From the NCBI GenBank assembly GCA_913051905.1, contig CAJXBY010000049.1, positions 1 to 15,451 on the forward strand: DNA of 15,451 nt, read 5' to 3'. The notes under the pieces were generated by a model. The model saw only the letters and a program-made list of their open reading frames with translations, searched no databases and had not been told where the DNA came from. The position numbers and the translations under genes were made by a program. Shown piece by piece: positions 7,658 through 15,451 of this stretch. The stretch is from an uncultured Gammaproteobacteria bacterium (GTDB lineage: Bacteria > Pseudomonadota > Gammaproteobacteria > Arenicellales > UBA868). How positions within the stretch are numbered: the first letter of the stretch is position 1; the number at the start of each line of letters is the position of its first letter.

Positions 7658-10600
7658 ATGAAAGACCTGTTCAGCCAGTTCGGCAGGAACGATATCGACA
7701 ATGAAGATTTTGATTCGATACGGATCGGCCTCGCTTCTCCGGACAAAATTCGATCCTGGTCATGGGGGGAAGTCAAAAAGCCGGAAACCATCAACTACCG
7801 GACTTTCAAGCCCGAAAGGGACGGCCTTTTCTGCGCCAAGCTGTTTGGCCCGATCAGTGACTACGAGTGCTTGTGCGGAAAATACAAGCGGCTCAAGCAC
7901 CGGGGTGTGATCTGCGAAAAATGTGGTGTCGAGGTGACTCTGTCCAAGGTGCGCCGAGAGCGCATGGGTCACATCGAACTGGCCAGCCCCGTTGCCCACA
8001 TCTGGTTCCTCAAGTCTCTGCCTTCGAGGCTCGGTGTGTTGCTAGACATGACGGTTCGTGAGATCGAAAGGGCACTTTATTTTGAAGCCTACGTGGTCAC
8101 AGACCCGGGCATGACCGAACTGGAAAGCGGGACGTTGTTGAATGAAGAGGATTATTACAAAGCTGTGGAAGAACATGGCGCCGATTTTGACGCGGGGATG
8201 GGCGCGGAAGCCATCAAGGAATTGCTCAAAGCGATGGATCTCAAATCCGAGTCGGCCATATTGCGGGAGCAACTTGCAGAGTCGTCCTCAGAAACCAAGA
8301 CCAAGAAACTCATCAAGCGTTTGAAAGTGGTTGAGGCATTCATTCGCTCGGGGAACAAGCCCGAGTGGATGATCATGGACGTGTTGCCGGTGCTGCCGCC
8401 GGATTTGAGGCCCCTGGTACCCCTTGAGGGTGGCCGCTTTGCTACATCAGATCTCAATGACCTCTATCGCCGTGTGATTAACCGCAACAATCGGTTACGC
8501 AGGCTGCTCGATTTGAATGCCCCAGACATCATCGTTCGCAACGAAAAACGCATGCTCCAGGAATCGGTGGATGCTTTGCTGGATAACGGGCGGCGGGGTA
8601 AAGCGGTAACCGGACCCAATAAACGGCAGCTCAAATCACTGGCCGATATGATCAAGGGCAAGCAGGGTCGTTTTCGGCATAATCTGTTGGGCAAACGGGT
8701 CGATTACTCGGGCCGATCGGTAATCGTGGTCGGGCCGACCCTCAAACTGCACCAGTGTGGGTTACCAAAGAAGATGGCGCTGGAACTGTTCAAGCCTTTC
8801 ATCTTCAACAAACTGGAATTACGCGGTTTGGCGACCACCATCAAGCAGGCCAAGAAGATGGTGGAGATGGAGGAACCCGAAGTTTGGGATATCCTCGATG
8901 AAGTTATCCGTGAACACCCGGTGCTGCTCAACAGGGCGCCTACACTGCACCGGCTGGGAATCCAGGCGTTTGAGCCTACCCTGGTCGAAGGCAAGGCTAT
9001 TCAGCTGCATCCACTGGTCTGTACAGCCTACAACGCGGACTTCGACGGCGACCAGATGGCGGTACACGTACCATTGTCGGTAGAGGCTCAGCTGGAAGCT
9101 CGGTCACTGATGATGTCCTCCAACAACATACTGTCACCGGCCAACGGCGACCCGATCATCGTGCCGTCCCAGGATATCGTGCTGGGCCTGTACTACATGA
9201 CCCGGGAGAAAGTCAATGTTCCGGGTGAAGGTATGATCTTCACTGATGTCGCCGAGGCACGCCGGGCGATGGATGCGGGTGTTTTGTCTCTACACGCAAA
9301 GATCAAGGTCCGCATCAAGGAAACGCTGTTGACTGAAGACGGACTCGAAGAGCGGTTGACGCTTTACGAGACAACCACTGGACGAGCGATTCTCTCCGAA
9401 ATCCTTCCGAGTGGTCTGTCGTTTAACCTAGTCAACCAGGTAATGAAGAAGCGGGCGATATCGCTGATCATCGACGAGTGTTATCGCAAGGTTGGACTCA
9501 AGGATACCGTCATATTCTGCGATCAGTTCATGTACGTCGGTTTCTCGATGGCCGCAAGAGCTGGTGTATCGATCGGGGTAGACGACATGATGGTGCCCGA
9601 GAACAAGGAAAGGGTGCTGGGAAAAGCGGAAAACGAGGTGAAGTCGATCCAGGAACAGTACGGTTCGGGTCTGCTGACCGATGGAGAACGTTACAACAAG
9701 GTCGTCGATATCTGGACACACGCCAGTGATGAAGTAGCCGGGGAAATGATGGACCGGCTCAAAGTCGAAAAAGTAATCGATGCCAATGAGGAGGAGGTCG
9801 ACCAGGAATCGTTCAACTCGATCTACATGATGGCCGATTCGGGAGCCCGCGGCAGTCACGCACAGATCCGTCAGCTGGCGGGCATGCGCGGACTGATGGC
9901 TAAACCCGACGGTTCCATTATCGAAACGCCGATCACCGCCAATTTCCGGGAAGGACTGAACGTCCTGCAGTACTTCATTTCTACCCATGGGGCACGTAAA
10001 GGACTGGCAGATACGGCTCTGAAGACTGCCAACTCAGGCTATCTGACCAGGCGACTGGTAGATGTCTGTCAGGATCTGGTCATCACCGCCGATGATTGTG
10101 GTACTTCACGGGGCCTGGAGCGGGAAGCCATCGTCCAGGGCGGTGAGGTGGTGATCCCGCTGCGGGACAGAATCCTGGGGCGCACCGCGGCCCTAGATGT
10201 CGTCAGCCCTGTTGACGGTCAGACGCTGCTGTGTGCAGGTGGCATGATCGATGAGGTGGTAGTGGCGTTGCTCGAACAGCACAATGTCAACCAGGTCATG
10301 GTCCGTTCGCCCGTGACCTGTGAGGTCCGCTATGGCGTCTGTTCAACGTGTTACGGACGTGATTTGGCTCGTGGCCATCTCGTCAATCGCGGGGAAGCGG
10401 TCGGCGTTATGGCGGCTCAGAGTATCGGTGAGCCCGGCACCCAGTTGACCATGCGGACCTTCCATATCGGAGGCGCGGCGTCTAGAACGGCTGCCGCCAG
10501 CAATGTGGAGATCAAGAACAGCGGCACGGTGAGTTTTGTCAGAGTCCGTTCCGTTAGCCGCACCGATGGAAGAAACGTCGTGGCCTCGCGATCCGGGGAG

Positions 10601-11875
10601 TTGGTGATTCATGATATCCATGGCGTAGATCGGGAACGTTACAAAATCCCCTACGGAGCAGTGCTGACAGTCAGCGACGGCGATGAGGTGACCAGTGGTC
10701 ACGTGATTGCAAGCTGGGAGCCGCATACCCACCCCATCATCACAGAGGTGGCGGGCAAAATTCGTTTTGACAACATCGTCGAAGGGGTATCGGTGAACCA
10801 ACAGACCGACGAGTTGACCGGCGCCAGCGCCTACCTGGTACTGGATTCAAAACAGCGGCGCGGTGGCGCACAGGACATCAAGCCGACCATTGAGCTGGTC
10901 GATGGCAACGGCAGGCCCAAAGTCATCCCGGGTTCCGAGGCGCCGGCCCGGTACCAGATGCCACCAGGAGCGACGATCACGGTGGAGGACGGAGCCAATG
11001 TTGAAGCTGGAGATATCCTCGCCCGCATTCCGCAGGAAGGCTCTAAAACGCGAGACATCACTGGCGGTCTGCCGCGGGTTGCTGAACTCTTTGAAGCCCG
11101 CAAGCCCAAAGACCCCGCTATTCTTGCGACACACAGCGGTGTCGTTTCATTCGGTAAAGAAGTCAAGACTAAGATTCGCCTGGTGATCACGGATGAGGAC
11201 AATGAAGCCCACGAACTGCAGATCCCGAAAGGACGACCGATAACGGTGTTCGACGGTGAGCATATAGAAAAAGGTGATGAAATTGTCGAAGGTCCGCCGC
11301 TGGCGACCGATATCTTGGCACTGTTGGGCGTAGAAGCGGTGACCGCCTATATCGTCAACGAGGTTCAGGAAGTCTACCGCCTGCAGGGCGTGAAGATTAA
11401 TGACAAGCACATCGAGGTCATCATTCGGCAGATGCTTCGCAAAGTGCGTATTGTCGAAAGCGGAGACACCGACCATCTTCCCAATGACCAAGTCGAAAGG
11501 GCAGCGATACTGGAGCAGAATGAAGGCCTCATCGAGGAGGATAAGCAGCCCGCCGAGTATGAGCCGGTGCTGCTCGGAATCACTAAAGCCTCGTTGAGTA
11601 CAGACTCTTTCATTTCCGCGGCGTCGTTCCAGGAGACCACCAGGGTGCTCACCGAAGCCTCGATGCAGGGCAAGGTTGATCATCTGCGGGGACTTAAGGA
11701 AAATGTCATTGTGGGTCGCCTGATTCCGGCCGGAACCGGCCTTGCCTATCACGAAGAGCGCCGGCGAAAGCGAGAGGAACAGGTGACGGAAGATCAGGAA
11801 CTGGTCGAATTGAGCTTCAGTACTGACTTCTCTGCTGAAACTCCGGAGGCGGTTAGCGAGGCTGCTGAGGCGTGA
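7658..11875 (+). CDS. rpoC: DNA-directed RNA polymerase subunit beta'
   Basis: RpoC carries the active-site magnesium and the bridge helix and trigger loop that drive nucleotide addition. The product is 1405 aa (E. coli 1407). The N-terminal zinc ribbon has C71, C73, C86 and C89 ([19 protein letters not shown]). The invariant catalytic motif [12 protein letters not shown] gives D461, D463 and D465. The second zinc site is present: DDCGTSRG, then [17 protein letters not shown]. The trigger-loop region follows, around [22 protein letters not shown]. The tail contains [20 protein letters not shown] and [16 protein letters not shown] and ends in an acidic, non-conserved stretch. ATG 7658 has AGAGGA (7646-7651) upstream. 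It is co-transcribed with rpoB; a separate promoter for the str genes follows it. Confidence 0.99.
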   Translation: MKDLFSQFGRNDIDNEDFDSIRIGLASPDKIRSWSWGEVKKPETINYRTFKPERDGLFCAKLFGPISDYECLCGKYKRLKHRGVICEKCGVEVTLSKVRRERMGHIELASPVAHIWFLKSLPSRLGVLLDMTVREIERALYFEAYVVTDPGMTELESGTLLNEEDYYKAVEEHGADFDAGMGAEAIKELLKAMDLKSESAILREQLAESSSETKTKKLIKRLKVVEAFIRSGNKPEWMIMDVLPVLPPDLRPLVPLEGGRFATSDLNDLYRRVINRNNRLRRLLDLNAPDIIVRNEKRMLQESVDALLDNGRRGKAVTGPNKRQLKSLADMIKGKQGRFRHNLLGKRVDYSGRSVIVVGPTLKLHQCGLPKKMALELFKPFIFNKLELRGLATTIKQAKKMVEMEEPEVWDILDEVIREHPVLLNRAPTLHRLGIQAFEPTLVEGKAIQLHPLVCTAYNADFDGDQMAVHVPLSVEAQLEARSLMMSSNNILSPANGDPIIVPSQDIVLGLYYMTREKVNVPGEGMIFTDVAEARRAMDAGVLSLHAKIKVRIKETLLTEDGLEERLTLYETTTGRAILSEILPSGLSFNLVNQVMKKRAISLIIDECYRKVGLKDTVIFCDQFMYVGFSMAARAGVSIGVDDMMVPENKERVLGKAENEVKSIQEQYGSGLLTDGERYNKVVDIWTHASDEVAGEMMDRLKVEKVIDANEEEVDQESFNSIYMMADSGARGSHAQIRQLAGMRGLMAKPDGSIIETPITANFREGLNVLQYFISTHGARKGLADTALKTANSGYLTRRLVDVCQDLVITADDCGTSRGLEREAIVQGGEVVIPLRDRILGRTAALDVVSPVDGQTLLCAGGMIDEVVVALLEQHNVNQVMVRSPVTCEVRYGVCSTCYGRDLARGHLVNRGEAVGVMAAQSIGEPGTQLTMRTFHIGGAASRTAAASNVEIKNSGTVSFVRVRSVSRTDGRNVVASRSGELVIHDIHGVDRERYKIPYGAVLTVSDGDEVTSGHVIASWEPHTHPIITEVAGKIRFDNIVEGVSVNQQTDELTGASAYLVLDSKQRRGGAQDIKPTIELVDGNGRPKVIPGSEAPARYQMPPGATITVEDGANVEAGDILARIPQEGSKTRDITGGLPRVAELFEARKPKDPAILATHSGVVSFGKEVKTKIRLVITDEDNEAHELQIPKGRPITVFDGEHIEKGDEIVEGPPLATDILALLGVEAVTAYIVNEVQEVYRLQGVKINDKHIEVIIRQMLRKVRIVESGDTDHLPNDQVERAAILEQNEGLIEEDKQPAEYEPVLLGITKASLSTDSFISAASFQETTRVLTEASMQGKVDHLRGLKENVIVGRLIPAGTGLAYHEERRRKREEQVTEDQELVELSFSTDFSAETPEAVSEAAEA

Positions 11876-11910
11876 GGAATAATTGCCAGAGCTACGGCCT
11901 CGATATTTTC

Positions 11911-11939
11911 TTGACATTAAAGGGAGGTGTACCTAAAAT
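11911..11939 (+). promoter_or_regulatory. Sigma70-type promoter of the str operon (rpsL-rpsG-fusA-tuf)
   Basis: A perfect -35 box TTGACA (11911-11916) is separated by exactly 17 bases from TAAAAT (11934-11939), five of six matches to the -10 consensus. Initiation would fall near 11946-11948. The bases just after the -10 box are CGCGGCCC, a GC-rich discriminator of the kind associated with promoters repressed by ppGpp and DksA. It lies 35 bases after the rpoC stop and about 50 bases before rpsL, as expected for the str operon. No terminator for rpoBC is seen before it. Confidence 0.8.
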
Positions 11940-11954
11940 CGCGGCCCTTTCGGT

Positions 11955-11977
11955 GCCCAATAATGTATTTTTTGGGC
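11955..11977 (+). other. Stem-loop in the rpsL 5' leader
   Basis: GCCCAA (11955-11960) pairs with TTGGGC (11972-11977) around an 11-base AT-rich loop that ends in a run of T (11968-11973, partly in the stem). It starts a few bases after the predicted transcription start, so it would be near the 5' end of the str message. It could stabilise that end. The T run precedes the 3' arm rather than following it, so it is not a terminator. Confidence 0.4.
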
Positions 11978-11999
11978 TTGAATGGGGTTTCAGTTAATC

Positions 12000-12374
12000 G
12001 TGCCGACTATCAATCAACTAGTCAGAAAACCCCGCTCCCGGCAGGTTAAAAAGAGCAACGTGCCGGCGCTGGCCTCATGTCCGCAGAAACGGGGGGTATG
12101 CACTCGGGTGTATACGACGACGCCCAAGAAGCCGAACTCGGCGCTACGTAAAGTCGCGCGGGTCAGGTTAACTAACGGGTTTGAGGTGACGAGTTATATC
12201 GGTGGTGAAGGACACAACCTGCAGGAACACTCCGTCGTGCTTATTCGCGGTGGGAGAGTTAAGGACCTGCCGGGTGTGCGGTATCACACGGTACGAGGAA
12301 CGCTTGACACTTCCGGCGTTGGAGAACGTCGGCAGGGACGCTCAAAATACGGAGCAAAGAAACCAAAGTCCTAA
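12000..12374 (+). CDS. rpsL: 30S ribosomal protein S12
   Basis: S12 lies at the decoding centre and controls tRNA selection accuracy; it is the streptomycin-resistance protein. From the GTG at 12000 the product is 124 aa, exactly the E. coli length, beginning [24 protein letters not shown], the family N-terminus. The decoding loops are intact: [13 protein letters not shown] with K43, and [17 protein letters not shown] with K88 and D89, the usual methylthiolation site. Both lysines are the sensitive-type residues. An ATG at 11982 is in frame and would add MGFQLI, six residues not found in the family; its upstream site (GGGC, 11974-11977) is weak. GGGG (11984-11987) is 12 bases before the GTG, also imperfect. 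I favour GTG on homology. It is first gene of the str operon. Confidence 0.95.
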   Translation: MPTINQLVRKPRSRQVKKSNVPALASCPQKRGVCTRVYTTTPKKPNSALRKVARVRLTNGFEVTSYIGGEGHNLQEHSVVLIRGGRVKDLPGVRYHTVRGTLDTSGVGERRQGRSKYGAKKPKS

Positions 12375-12395
12375 GAGGGGCCTGGGGGAACAGTG

Positions 12396-12418
12396 CCGGT
12401 CAGTAAAAATATGACCGG
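12396..12418 (+). other. Stem-loop 1 of the rpsL-rpsG spacer
   Basis: CCGGTCA (12396-12402) pairs perfectly with TGACCGG (12412-12418), seven pairs, around the nine-base loop GTAAAAATA. It starts 22 bases after the rpsL stop. What follows is AGTTGAATAAACC, with no U tract, so it is not a standard terminator. Confidence 0.55.
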
Positions 12419-12435
12419 AGTTGAATAAACCGAAA

Positions 12436-12464
12436 ACCGGCCAGCTTGGCTGACTGGCCACGGT
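12436..12464 (+). other. Stem-loop 2 of the rpsL-rpsG spacer
   Basis: GGCCAG (12439-12444) pairs with CTGGCC (12454-12459) around a nine-base loop. ACC (12436-12438) with GGT (12462-12464) extends it across a two-base bulge to nine pairs in all. Confidence 0.5.
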
Positions 12465-12490
12465 GACAAAAGCGACCTTGCCATTATAAA
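12463..12490 (+). promoter_or_regulatory. Possible internal promoter before rpsG-fusA
   Basis: GTGACA (12463-12468) and TATAAA (12485-12490) each match the sigma70 consensus at five of six positions with a 16-base spacer. The spacer and -10 box overlap the inverted repeat of stem-loop 3, so the match may be accidental. If active it would give extra transcription of rpsG, fusA and tuf. Confidence 0.25.
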
Positions 12491-12497
12491 GGTCGCT
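12471..12497 (+). other. Stem-loop 3 of the rpsL-rpsG spacer
   Basis: AGCGACCTT (12471-12479) pairs perfectly with AAGGTCGCT (12489-12497), nine pairs, around the nine-base loop GCCATTATA. It is followed by GCAGAAGCC, so a terminator is unlikely. As DNA it is also an inverted repeat that could bind a dimeric regulator, since it overlaps a possible -10 box. Confidence 0.55.
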
Positions 12498-12599
12498 GCA
12501 GAAGCCACGACGGCGACCGGTAGGGCGCTAGTGGCAAAAAGCTGTCTCACCGAAAACTTCGCAGCGGCGAGAGTCGTCCCTGCGTCTGCCGTGCCTTAA

Positions 12600-12620
12600 C
12601 GGTCCGACGACAGCGGACCG
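12600..12620 (+). other. Stem-loop 4 of the rpsL-rpsG spacer
   Basis: CGGTCC (12600-12605) pairs perfectly with GGACCG (12615-12620) around the nine-base loop GACGACAGC, the fourth nine-base loop in this spacer. The next stem-loop starts two bases later. Confidence 0.45.
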
Positions 12621-12621
12621 G

Positions 12622-12651
12622 ACAGGAAAAATCGAGCTGCGGTTTTCCTGT
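12622..12651 (+). other. Stem-loop 5 of the rpsL-rpsG spacer
   Basis: ACAGGAAAA (12622-12630) pairs perfectly with TTTTCCTGT (12643-12651), nine pairs around a 12-base loop in which CG (12633-12634) can also pair with CG (12640-12641). The 3' arm contains TTTT but the run is inside the stem and not after it, so it does not act as a forward intrinsic terminator by the usual rule. Confidence 0.5.
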
Positions 12652-12717
12652 ATGGCTGAATGAGCCGTCCGGATCGTTACAGACCGCGCGGGGTTCGAAC
12701 AACGGAACTGGAAACCG

Positions 12718-13188
12718 ATGCCAAGAAGACGAGAAGTACCGAAAAGGACCATCCTGCCGGATCCGAAGTACCATGATCAGACACTGGCGAAGTTTGTCAA
12801 TGTCATGATGCTGGACGGCAAGAAGTCAATTGCCGAACGGATCATCTACGGCGCGCTGGACATTATTGGCGAACGTGGAGCGGAAACCCCGCTCGATGTC
12901 TTCTACCAGGCTCTTGAAAACATCCGGCCGGTTGTTGAGGTCAAGAGTCGCCGGGTCGGCGGGGCTACTTACCAGGTACCGGTTGAGGTGCGGCCCAGCA
13001 GGCGCAATGCGCTTGCCATGCGCTGGCTCGTGGAGTCTGCCCGCAAACGCGGTGAAAAATCCATGACCCACAGACTTGCAGGTGAATTGATGGATGCAGC
13101 TGAAAAACGGGGCGGAGCGGCGAGGAAGAAAGACGAAGTGCACCGCATGGCTGAAGCCAACAAAGCTTTCTCTCATTACCGGTTCTGA
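12718..13188 (+). CDS. rpsG: 30S ribosomal protein S7
   Basis: S7 binds the 3' major domain of 16S rRNA, starts head assembly of the 30S subunit and lines the tRNA exit site; in E. coli it represses its own operon. The product is 156 aa, the standard length of the shorter S7 form. It begins [20 protein letters not shown] and contains [25 protein letters not shown], the beta-hairpin region [30 protein letters not shown], and the tail [16 protein letters not shown] 12718 matches the family N-terminus although its upstream site (CTGGAAA) is weak. The 343-base structured spacer before it and the 23-base gap to fusA suggest separate translational control of S7, with fusA co-expressed. Confidence 0.98.
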   Translation: MPRRREVPKRTILPDPKYHDQTLAKFVNVMMLDGKKSIAERIIYGALDIIGERGAETPLDVFYQALENIRPVVEVKSRRVGGATYQVPVEVRPSRRNALAMRWLVESARKRGEKSMTHRLAGELMDAAEKRGGAARKKDEVHRMAEANKAFSHYRF

Positions 13189-13211
13189 AGGAAGCAAAGG
13201 ACTGAATCCAC

Positions 13212-15308
13212 GTGGCTCGAACAACACCCCTCAAACGCTACCGGAACATCGGCATCATGGCGCACATTGATGCAGGAAAGACGACCACGTCGGAACGAAT
13301 CCTGTTTTACACCGGCATCTCTCACAAGATCGGTGAAGTCCATGACGGCAATGCAGTGATGGACTGGATGGAACAGGAGCAGGAACGTGGAATCACCATA
13401 ACATCCGCTGCAACGACCTGCTTCTGGAGCGGAATGCGTCAGGACCGCGATGAGCACAGGATCAACATCATCGACACGCCGGGCCACGTTGATTTCACCA
13501 TTGAAGTTGAGCGGTCTCTGCGGGTGCTGGATGCCGCGGTGGCAGTGTTCTGTGGTGTGGGTGGTGTAGAACCGCAGTCTGAGACGGTCTGGCGTCAGGC
13601 TGACAAATACAACGTTCCGAGAATTGCGTTTGTCAACAAGATGGACCGCACCGGCGCGGATTTCTATCGCGTAGTGGAGCAGATCAAAAACCGTCTGGGT
13701 TCCAACGCTCTGCCTTTGCAGGTTCCAATCGGTGCCGAAGACGGTTTTGAAGGTGTGATCGACCTTCTGACTATGAAGGCGATTTACTGGGACATGACGA
13801 CGATAGGCACCCAGTTTGAGGAGCGTGAAATTCCTGAGGACTACGTCTCCAGGTGCAGCGACTTGCGGGAAGACCTCGTGGAATGTGCGGCCGAGGCCAG
13901 TGATGCCCTGATGGAAAAATATCTCGAGAACGGTGAGTTGTCGCTGTCTGAAATAATATCCGGTTTGCGTGCCAGGACGATCAGCAACGAGCTCGTTCCG
14001 GTTACCTGTGGCTCTGCTTTCAAGAATAAAGGTGTACAGACGCTGCTGGATGCGGTCCTGGACTACCTGCCCAATCCGACTGAAATACCTCCGATTCAGG
14101 GTCTTCTGGAAGACGGTGAGACCGCGGCCGAACGCGTCGCCAGTGATGGCGAGCCTTTTGCGGCACTGGGCTTTAAGATCATGACCGATCCTTACGTGGG
14201 GCAGCTCGTATTTTTCAGGGTCTATTCCGGTGTTCTAAAGACCGGCGATACGGTCTACAACCCGCTCAAGGGCAGGACCGAACGGATTGGCCGAATTCTG
14301 CAGATGCACGCGAATTCCCGGGACGAGATCAAAGAAGTCCGCGCCGGAGATATCGCAGCAGCGATAGGACTCAGGAATGTCACTACCGGTGACACACTGT
14401 GCCAGCCCGACAGTCCGATCACGCTGGAAAGCATGGAGTTCCCCGACCCGGTGATCTCCCAGGCTGTCGAGCCAAAAACCAAGAACGACCAAGAAAAGCT
14501 GGGTGTGGCACTGACGAAACTGGCCCAGGAAGATCCCTCATTTCGTGTTCACAGTGATGAAGAGTCCGGCCAGACGATCATTTCAGGCATGGGTGAGCTG
14601 CACCTGGAAATCATCATTGATCGGTTGAGACGAGAATTCAGCGTGGATGCCAACATCGGTAAGCCGCAGGTTGCATACCGCGAAACACTCAACCGTTCCG
14701 TGGAGCAGGAAACCAAATATGCCAAACAGACCGGTGGCCGCGGTCAGTATGCTCACGTATATATCCGTGTGGAGCCCCAGACACGTGGCAATGGTTTTGA
14801 ATTTGTAGACGAAATCAAGGGCGGCGCTGTGCCCCGTGAATACATTCCTGCTGTTCAGAAAGGTATTCTGGATGCAATGGGTTCCGGCGTTGTGGCGGGT
14901 TACCCCGTCATCGATGTCAAAGTCACCCTGTATGACGGTTCATACCATGATGTTGATTCCTCGGAACATGCATTCAAAGCAGCTGCGATCCAGGGTTTTC
15001 GTGAGGCCTCTATCAAGGCAGACCCCATGTTGCTGGAACCGATGATGAGGGTGGAGGTAGTGACGCCGGAAGAATACATGGGAACCGTCACGGGAGACCT
15101 GAATTCACGGCGAGGAAGGATATCCGAGATGGACGAAATGCCTGCAGGAAAAGTCGTACGCGCTGACGTTCCGCTGTCGGAAATGTTCGGCTATGCGACC
15201 TCCCTGAGGTCGGCAAGCCAGGGAAGGGCCACATACTCTATGGAATTTAGCCGGTATCTGCCGGCACCGACAACTGTGACGGAAGTCATGATGAAGAAGG
15301 CCAGCTAA
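13212..15308 (+). CDS. fusA: Elongation factor G
   Basis: EF-G is the GTPase that drives translocation of tRNA and mRNA and, with RRF, ribosome recycling. The product is 698 aa (E. coli 704). GTP-binding motifs are all present: P-loop AHIDAGKT (17-24), RGITI in switch I (59-63), DTPGHVDF in switch II (88-95), NKMD (142-145), and the guanine-contacting SAF near residue 263. Domain II follows from about 290. Domain IV carries [19 protein letters not shown] with H579, the equivalent of E. coli H583 at its tip, which enters the decoding centre. The start is a GTG at 13212; [20 protein letters not shown] is the family N-terminus, and AAAGGA lies about 10 bases upstream. tuf follows after 31 bases. 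Confidence 0.98.
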   Translation: MARTTPLKRYRNIGIMAHIDAGKTTTSERILFYTGISHKIGEVHDGNAVMDWMEQEQERGITITSAATTCFWSGMRQDRDEHRINIIDTPGHVDFTIEVERSLRVLDAAVAVFCGVGGVEPQSETVWRQADKYNVPRIAFVNKMDRTGADFYRVVEQIKNRLGSNALPLQVPIGAEDGFEGVIDLLTMKAIYWDMTTIGTQFEEREIPEDYVSRCSDLREDLVECAAEASDALMEKYLENGELSLSEIISGLRARTISNELVPVTCGSAFKNKGVQTLLDAVLDYLPNPTEIPPIQGLLEDGETAAERVASDGEPFAALGFKIMTDPYVGQLVFFRVYSGVLKTGDTVYNPLKGRTERIGRILQMHANSRDEIKEVRAGDIAAAIGLRNVTTGDTLCQPDSPITLESMEFPDPVISQAVEPKTKNDQEKLGVALTKLAQEDPSFRVHSDEESGQTIISGMGELHLEIIIDRLRREFSVDANIGKPQVAYRETLNRSVEQETKYAKQTGGRGQYAHVYIRVEPQTRGNGFEFVDEIKGGAVPREYIPAVQKGILDAMGSGVVAGYPVIDVKVTLYDGSYHDVDSSEHAFKAAAIQGFREASIKADPMLLEPMMRVEVVTPEEYMGTVTGDLNSRRGRISEMDEMPAGKVVRADVPLSEMFGYATSLRSASQGRATYSMEFSRYLPAPTTVTEVMMKKAS

Positions 15309-15339
15309 CCAACCACTGAAACTGACGAGGTAAGTGAGA

Positions 15340-15451
15340 GTGGCGAAAGAGAAATTTGAACGTAGCAAGCCGCATGTCAATGTTGGGACGATTGGGCATG
15401 TTGATCATGGTAAGACGACGTTGACGGCGGCGATGACGCGGGTATTGAGTG
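15340..15451 (+). CDS. tuf: Elongation factor Tu, N-terminal part (runs off the window)
   Basis: EF-Tu carries aminoacyl-tRNA to the ribosome as a GTP complex. Only 37 codons are in the window. They read [18 protein letters not shown] followed by [19 protein letters not shown], the EF-Tu N-terminus with the P-loop GHVDHGKT at residues 19-26. The start is a GTG at 15340, with GAGG (15327-15330) upstream. It is 31 bases after fusA with no terminator, so it is the fourth gene of the str operon. Codon use in this short piece differs from fusA: all five threonines are ACG, all three histidines CAT, both leucines TTG, and GGG is used for glycine. Confidence 0.97.
   Translation, partial: MAKEKFERSKPHVNVGTIGHVDHGKTTLTAAMTRVLS

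Larger units (their letters stand above)
12375..12717 (+). promoter_or_regulatory. Long structured rpsL-rpsG spacer (343 bases), probable S7 regulatory region
   Basis: This spacer is 343 bases, against roughly 100 in E. coli, where S7 binds between rpsL and rpsG to repress rpsG and couple its translation to rpsL. No supported gene is present: the in-frame stretches are tiny (for example ATG at 12411 runs five codons). Instead it holds at least six stem-loops, five of which are listed separately, and a sixth, GCCAC (12504-12508) / GTGGC (12531-12535), with an inner GCG/CGC helix. The octamer CCGAAAAC occurs at 12430-12437 and again at 12550-12557. Further pairings are CGAA (12551-12554) / TTCG (12558-12561) and ATGGCT (12652-12657) / AGCCGT (12663-12668). 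The rpsG ribosome binding site is weak (CTGGAAA, about 12708-12714), consistent with coupling or structural control. Confidence 0.55.

Noticed and set aside
12411..12428. Tiny reading frame ATG ACC GGA GTT GAA TAA between rpsL and rpsG as a leader peptide
   Set aside because: Five codons, no ribosome binding site, and its start lies at the loop/3' arm of stem-loop 1; no support as a real peptide. The same holds for ATG GCT GAA TGA at 12652-12663.
12622..12651. Intrinsic terminator in the rpsL-rpsG spacer
   Set aside because: The T run is within the 3' arm and is followed by ATGGCTG, not U residues; termination here would also cut off essential rpsG-fusA-tuf.
12690..12705. GGGGTTCGAAC resembling a tRNA T arm before rpsG
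   Set aside because: The bases after it (AACGG) cannot form the T stem, and no acceptor, D or anticodon arms are found around it.
12528..12774. Two overlapping minus-strand reading frames of about 75 codons across the rpsL-rpsG spacer and the start of rpsG
   Set aside because: They overlap the rpsG start, have arginine- and serine-rich translations with no recognisable family, and no ribosome binding site or promoter was seen; they look like shadows.

Overview
The window is the ribosomal-protein/RNA-polymerase core cluster of a proteobacterium, all on the + strand: tRNA-Trp (3' part), secE, nusG, rplK, rplA, rplJ, rplL, rpoB, rpoC, rpsL, rpsG, fusA and the first codons of tuf. Gene order, protein lengths (L11 143 aa, L1 231, L10 176, L7/L12 125, RpoB 1360, RpoC 1405, S12 124, S7 156, EF-G 698) and motif sequences fit a gammaproteobacterium. 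I cannot name the genus. Base composition is moderately GC-rich and even by eye. No mobile element, phage gene, CRISPR array or accessory system is visible.

Layout. Positions 1-54 are the end of tRNA-Trp (anticodon CCA), followed directly by secE and nusG (protein export and transcription elongation). Positions 980-2189 hold a stem-loop, a probable L1-binding leader and the tightly coupled rplK-rplA pair. Positions 2190-2384 are a structured leader that matches the known L10 leader, followed by rplJ and rplL (the ribosomal stalk). A 161-base spacer with stem-loops, the place where attenuation and RNA cleavage act in E. coli, leads into rpoB and rpoC. After rpoC, a near-consensus sigma70 promoter (TTGACA, 17-base spacer, TAAAAT) with a GC-rich discriminator opens the str operon: rpsL, rpsG, fusA, tuf. 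An unusually long 343-base spacer separates rpsL from rpsG and carries a run of stem-loops.

The genes work together as the growth-rate-controlled core of transcription and translation. NusG, RpoB and RpoC make and control mRNA. L11, L1, L10 and L7/L12 form the L1 stalk and the GTPase-activating stalk base. S12 and S7 are 30S decoding/exit-site proteins, and EF-G and EF-Tu are the factors that act on that stalk. Feedback is expected at the RNA level through L1 (rplK leader), L10 (rplJ leader) and S7 (rpsL-rpsG spacer).

The coding content is ordinary. The parts that merit a second look are non-coding: the rpsL-rpsG spacer, the rplJ leader with an extra arm and two overlapping hairpins, and the str promoter. 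A small start-codon and codon-usage anomaly around rpsL, fusA and tuf is also noted. I did not find a convincing new multi-gene system here.
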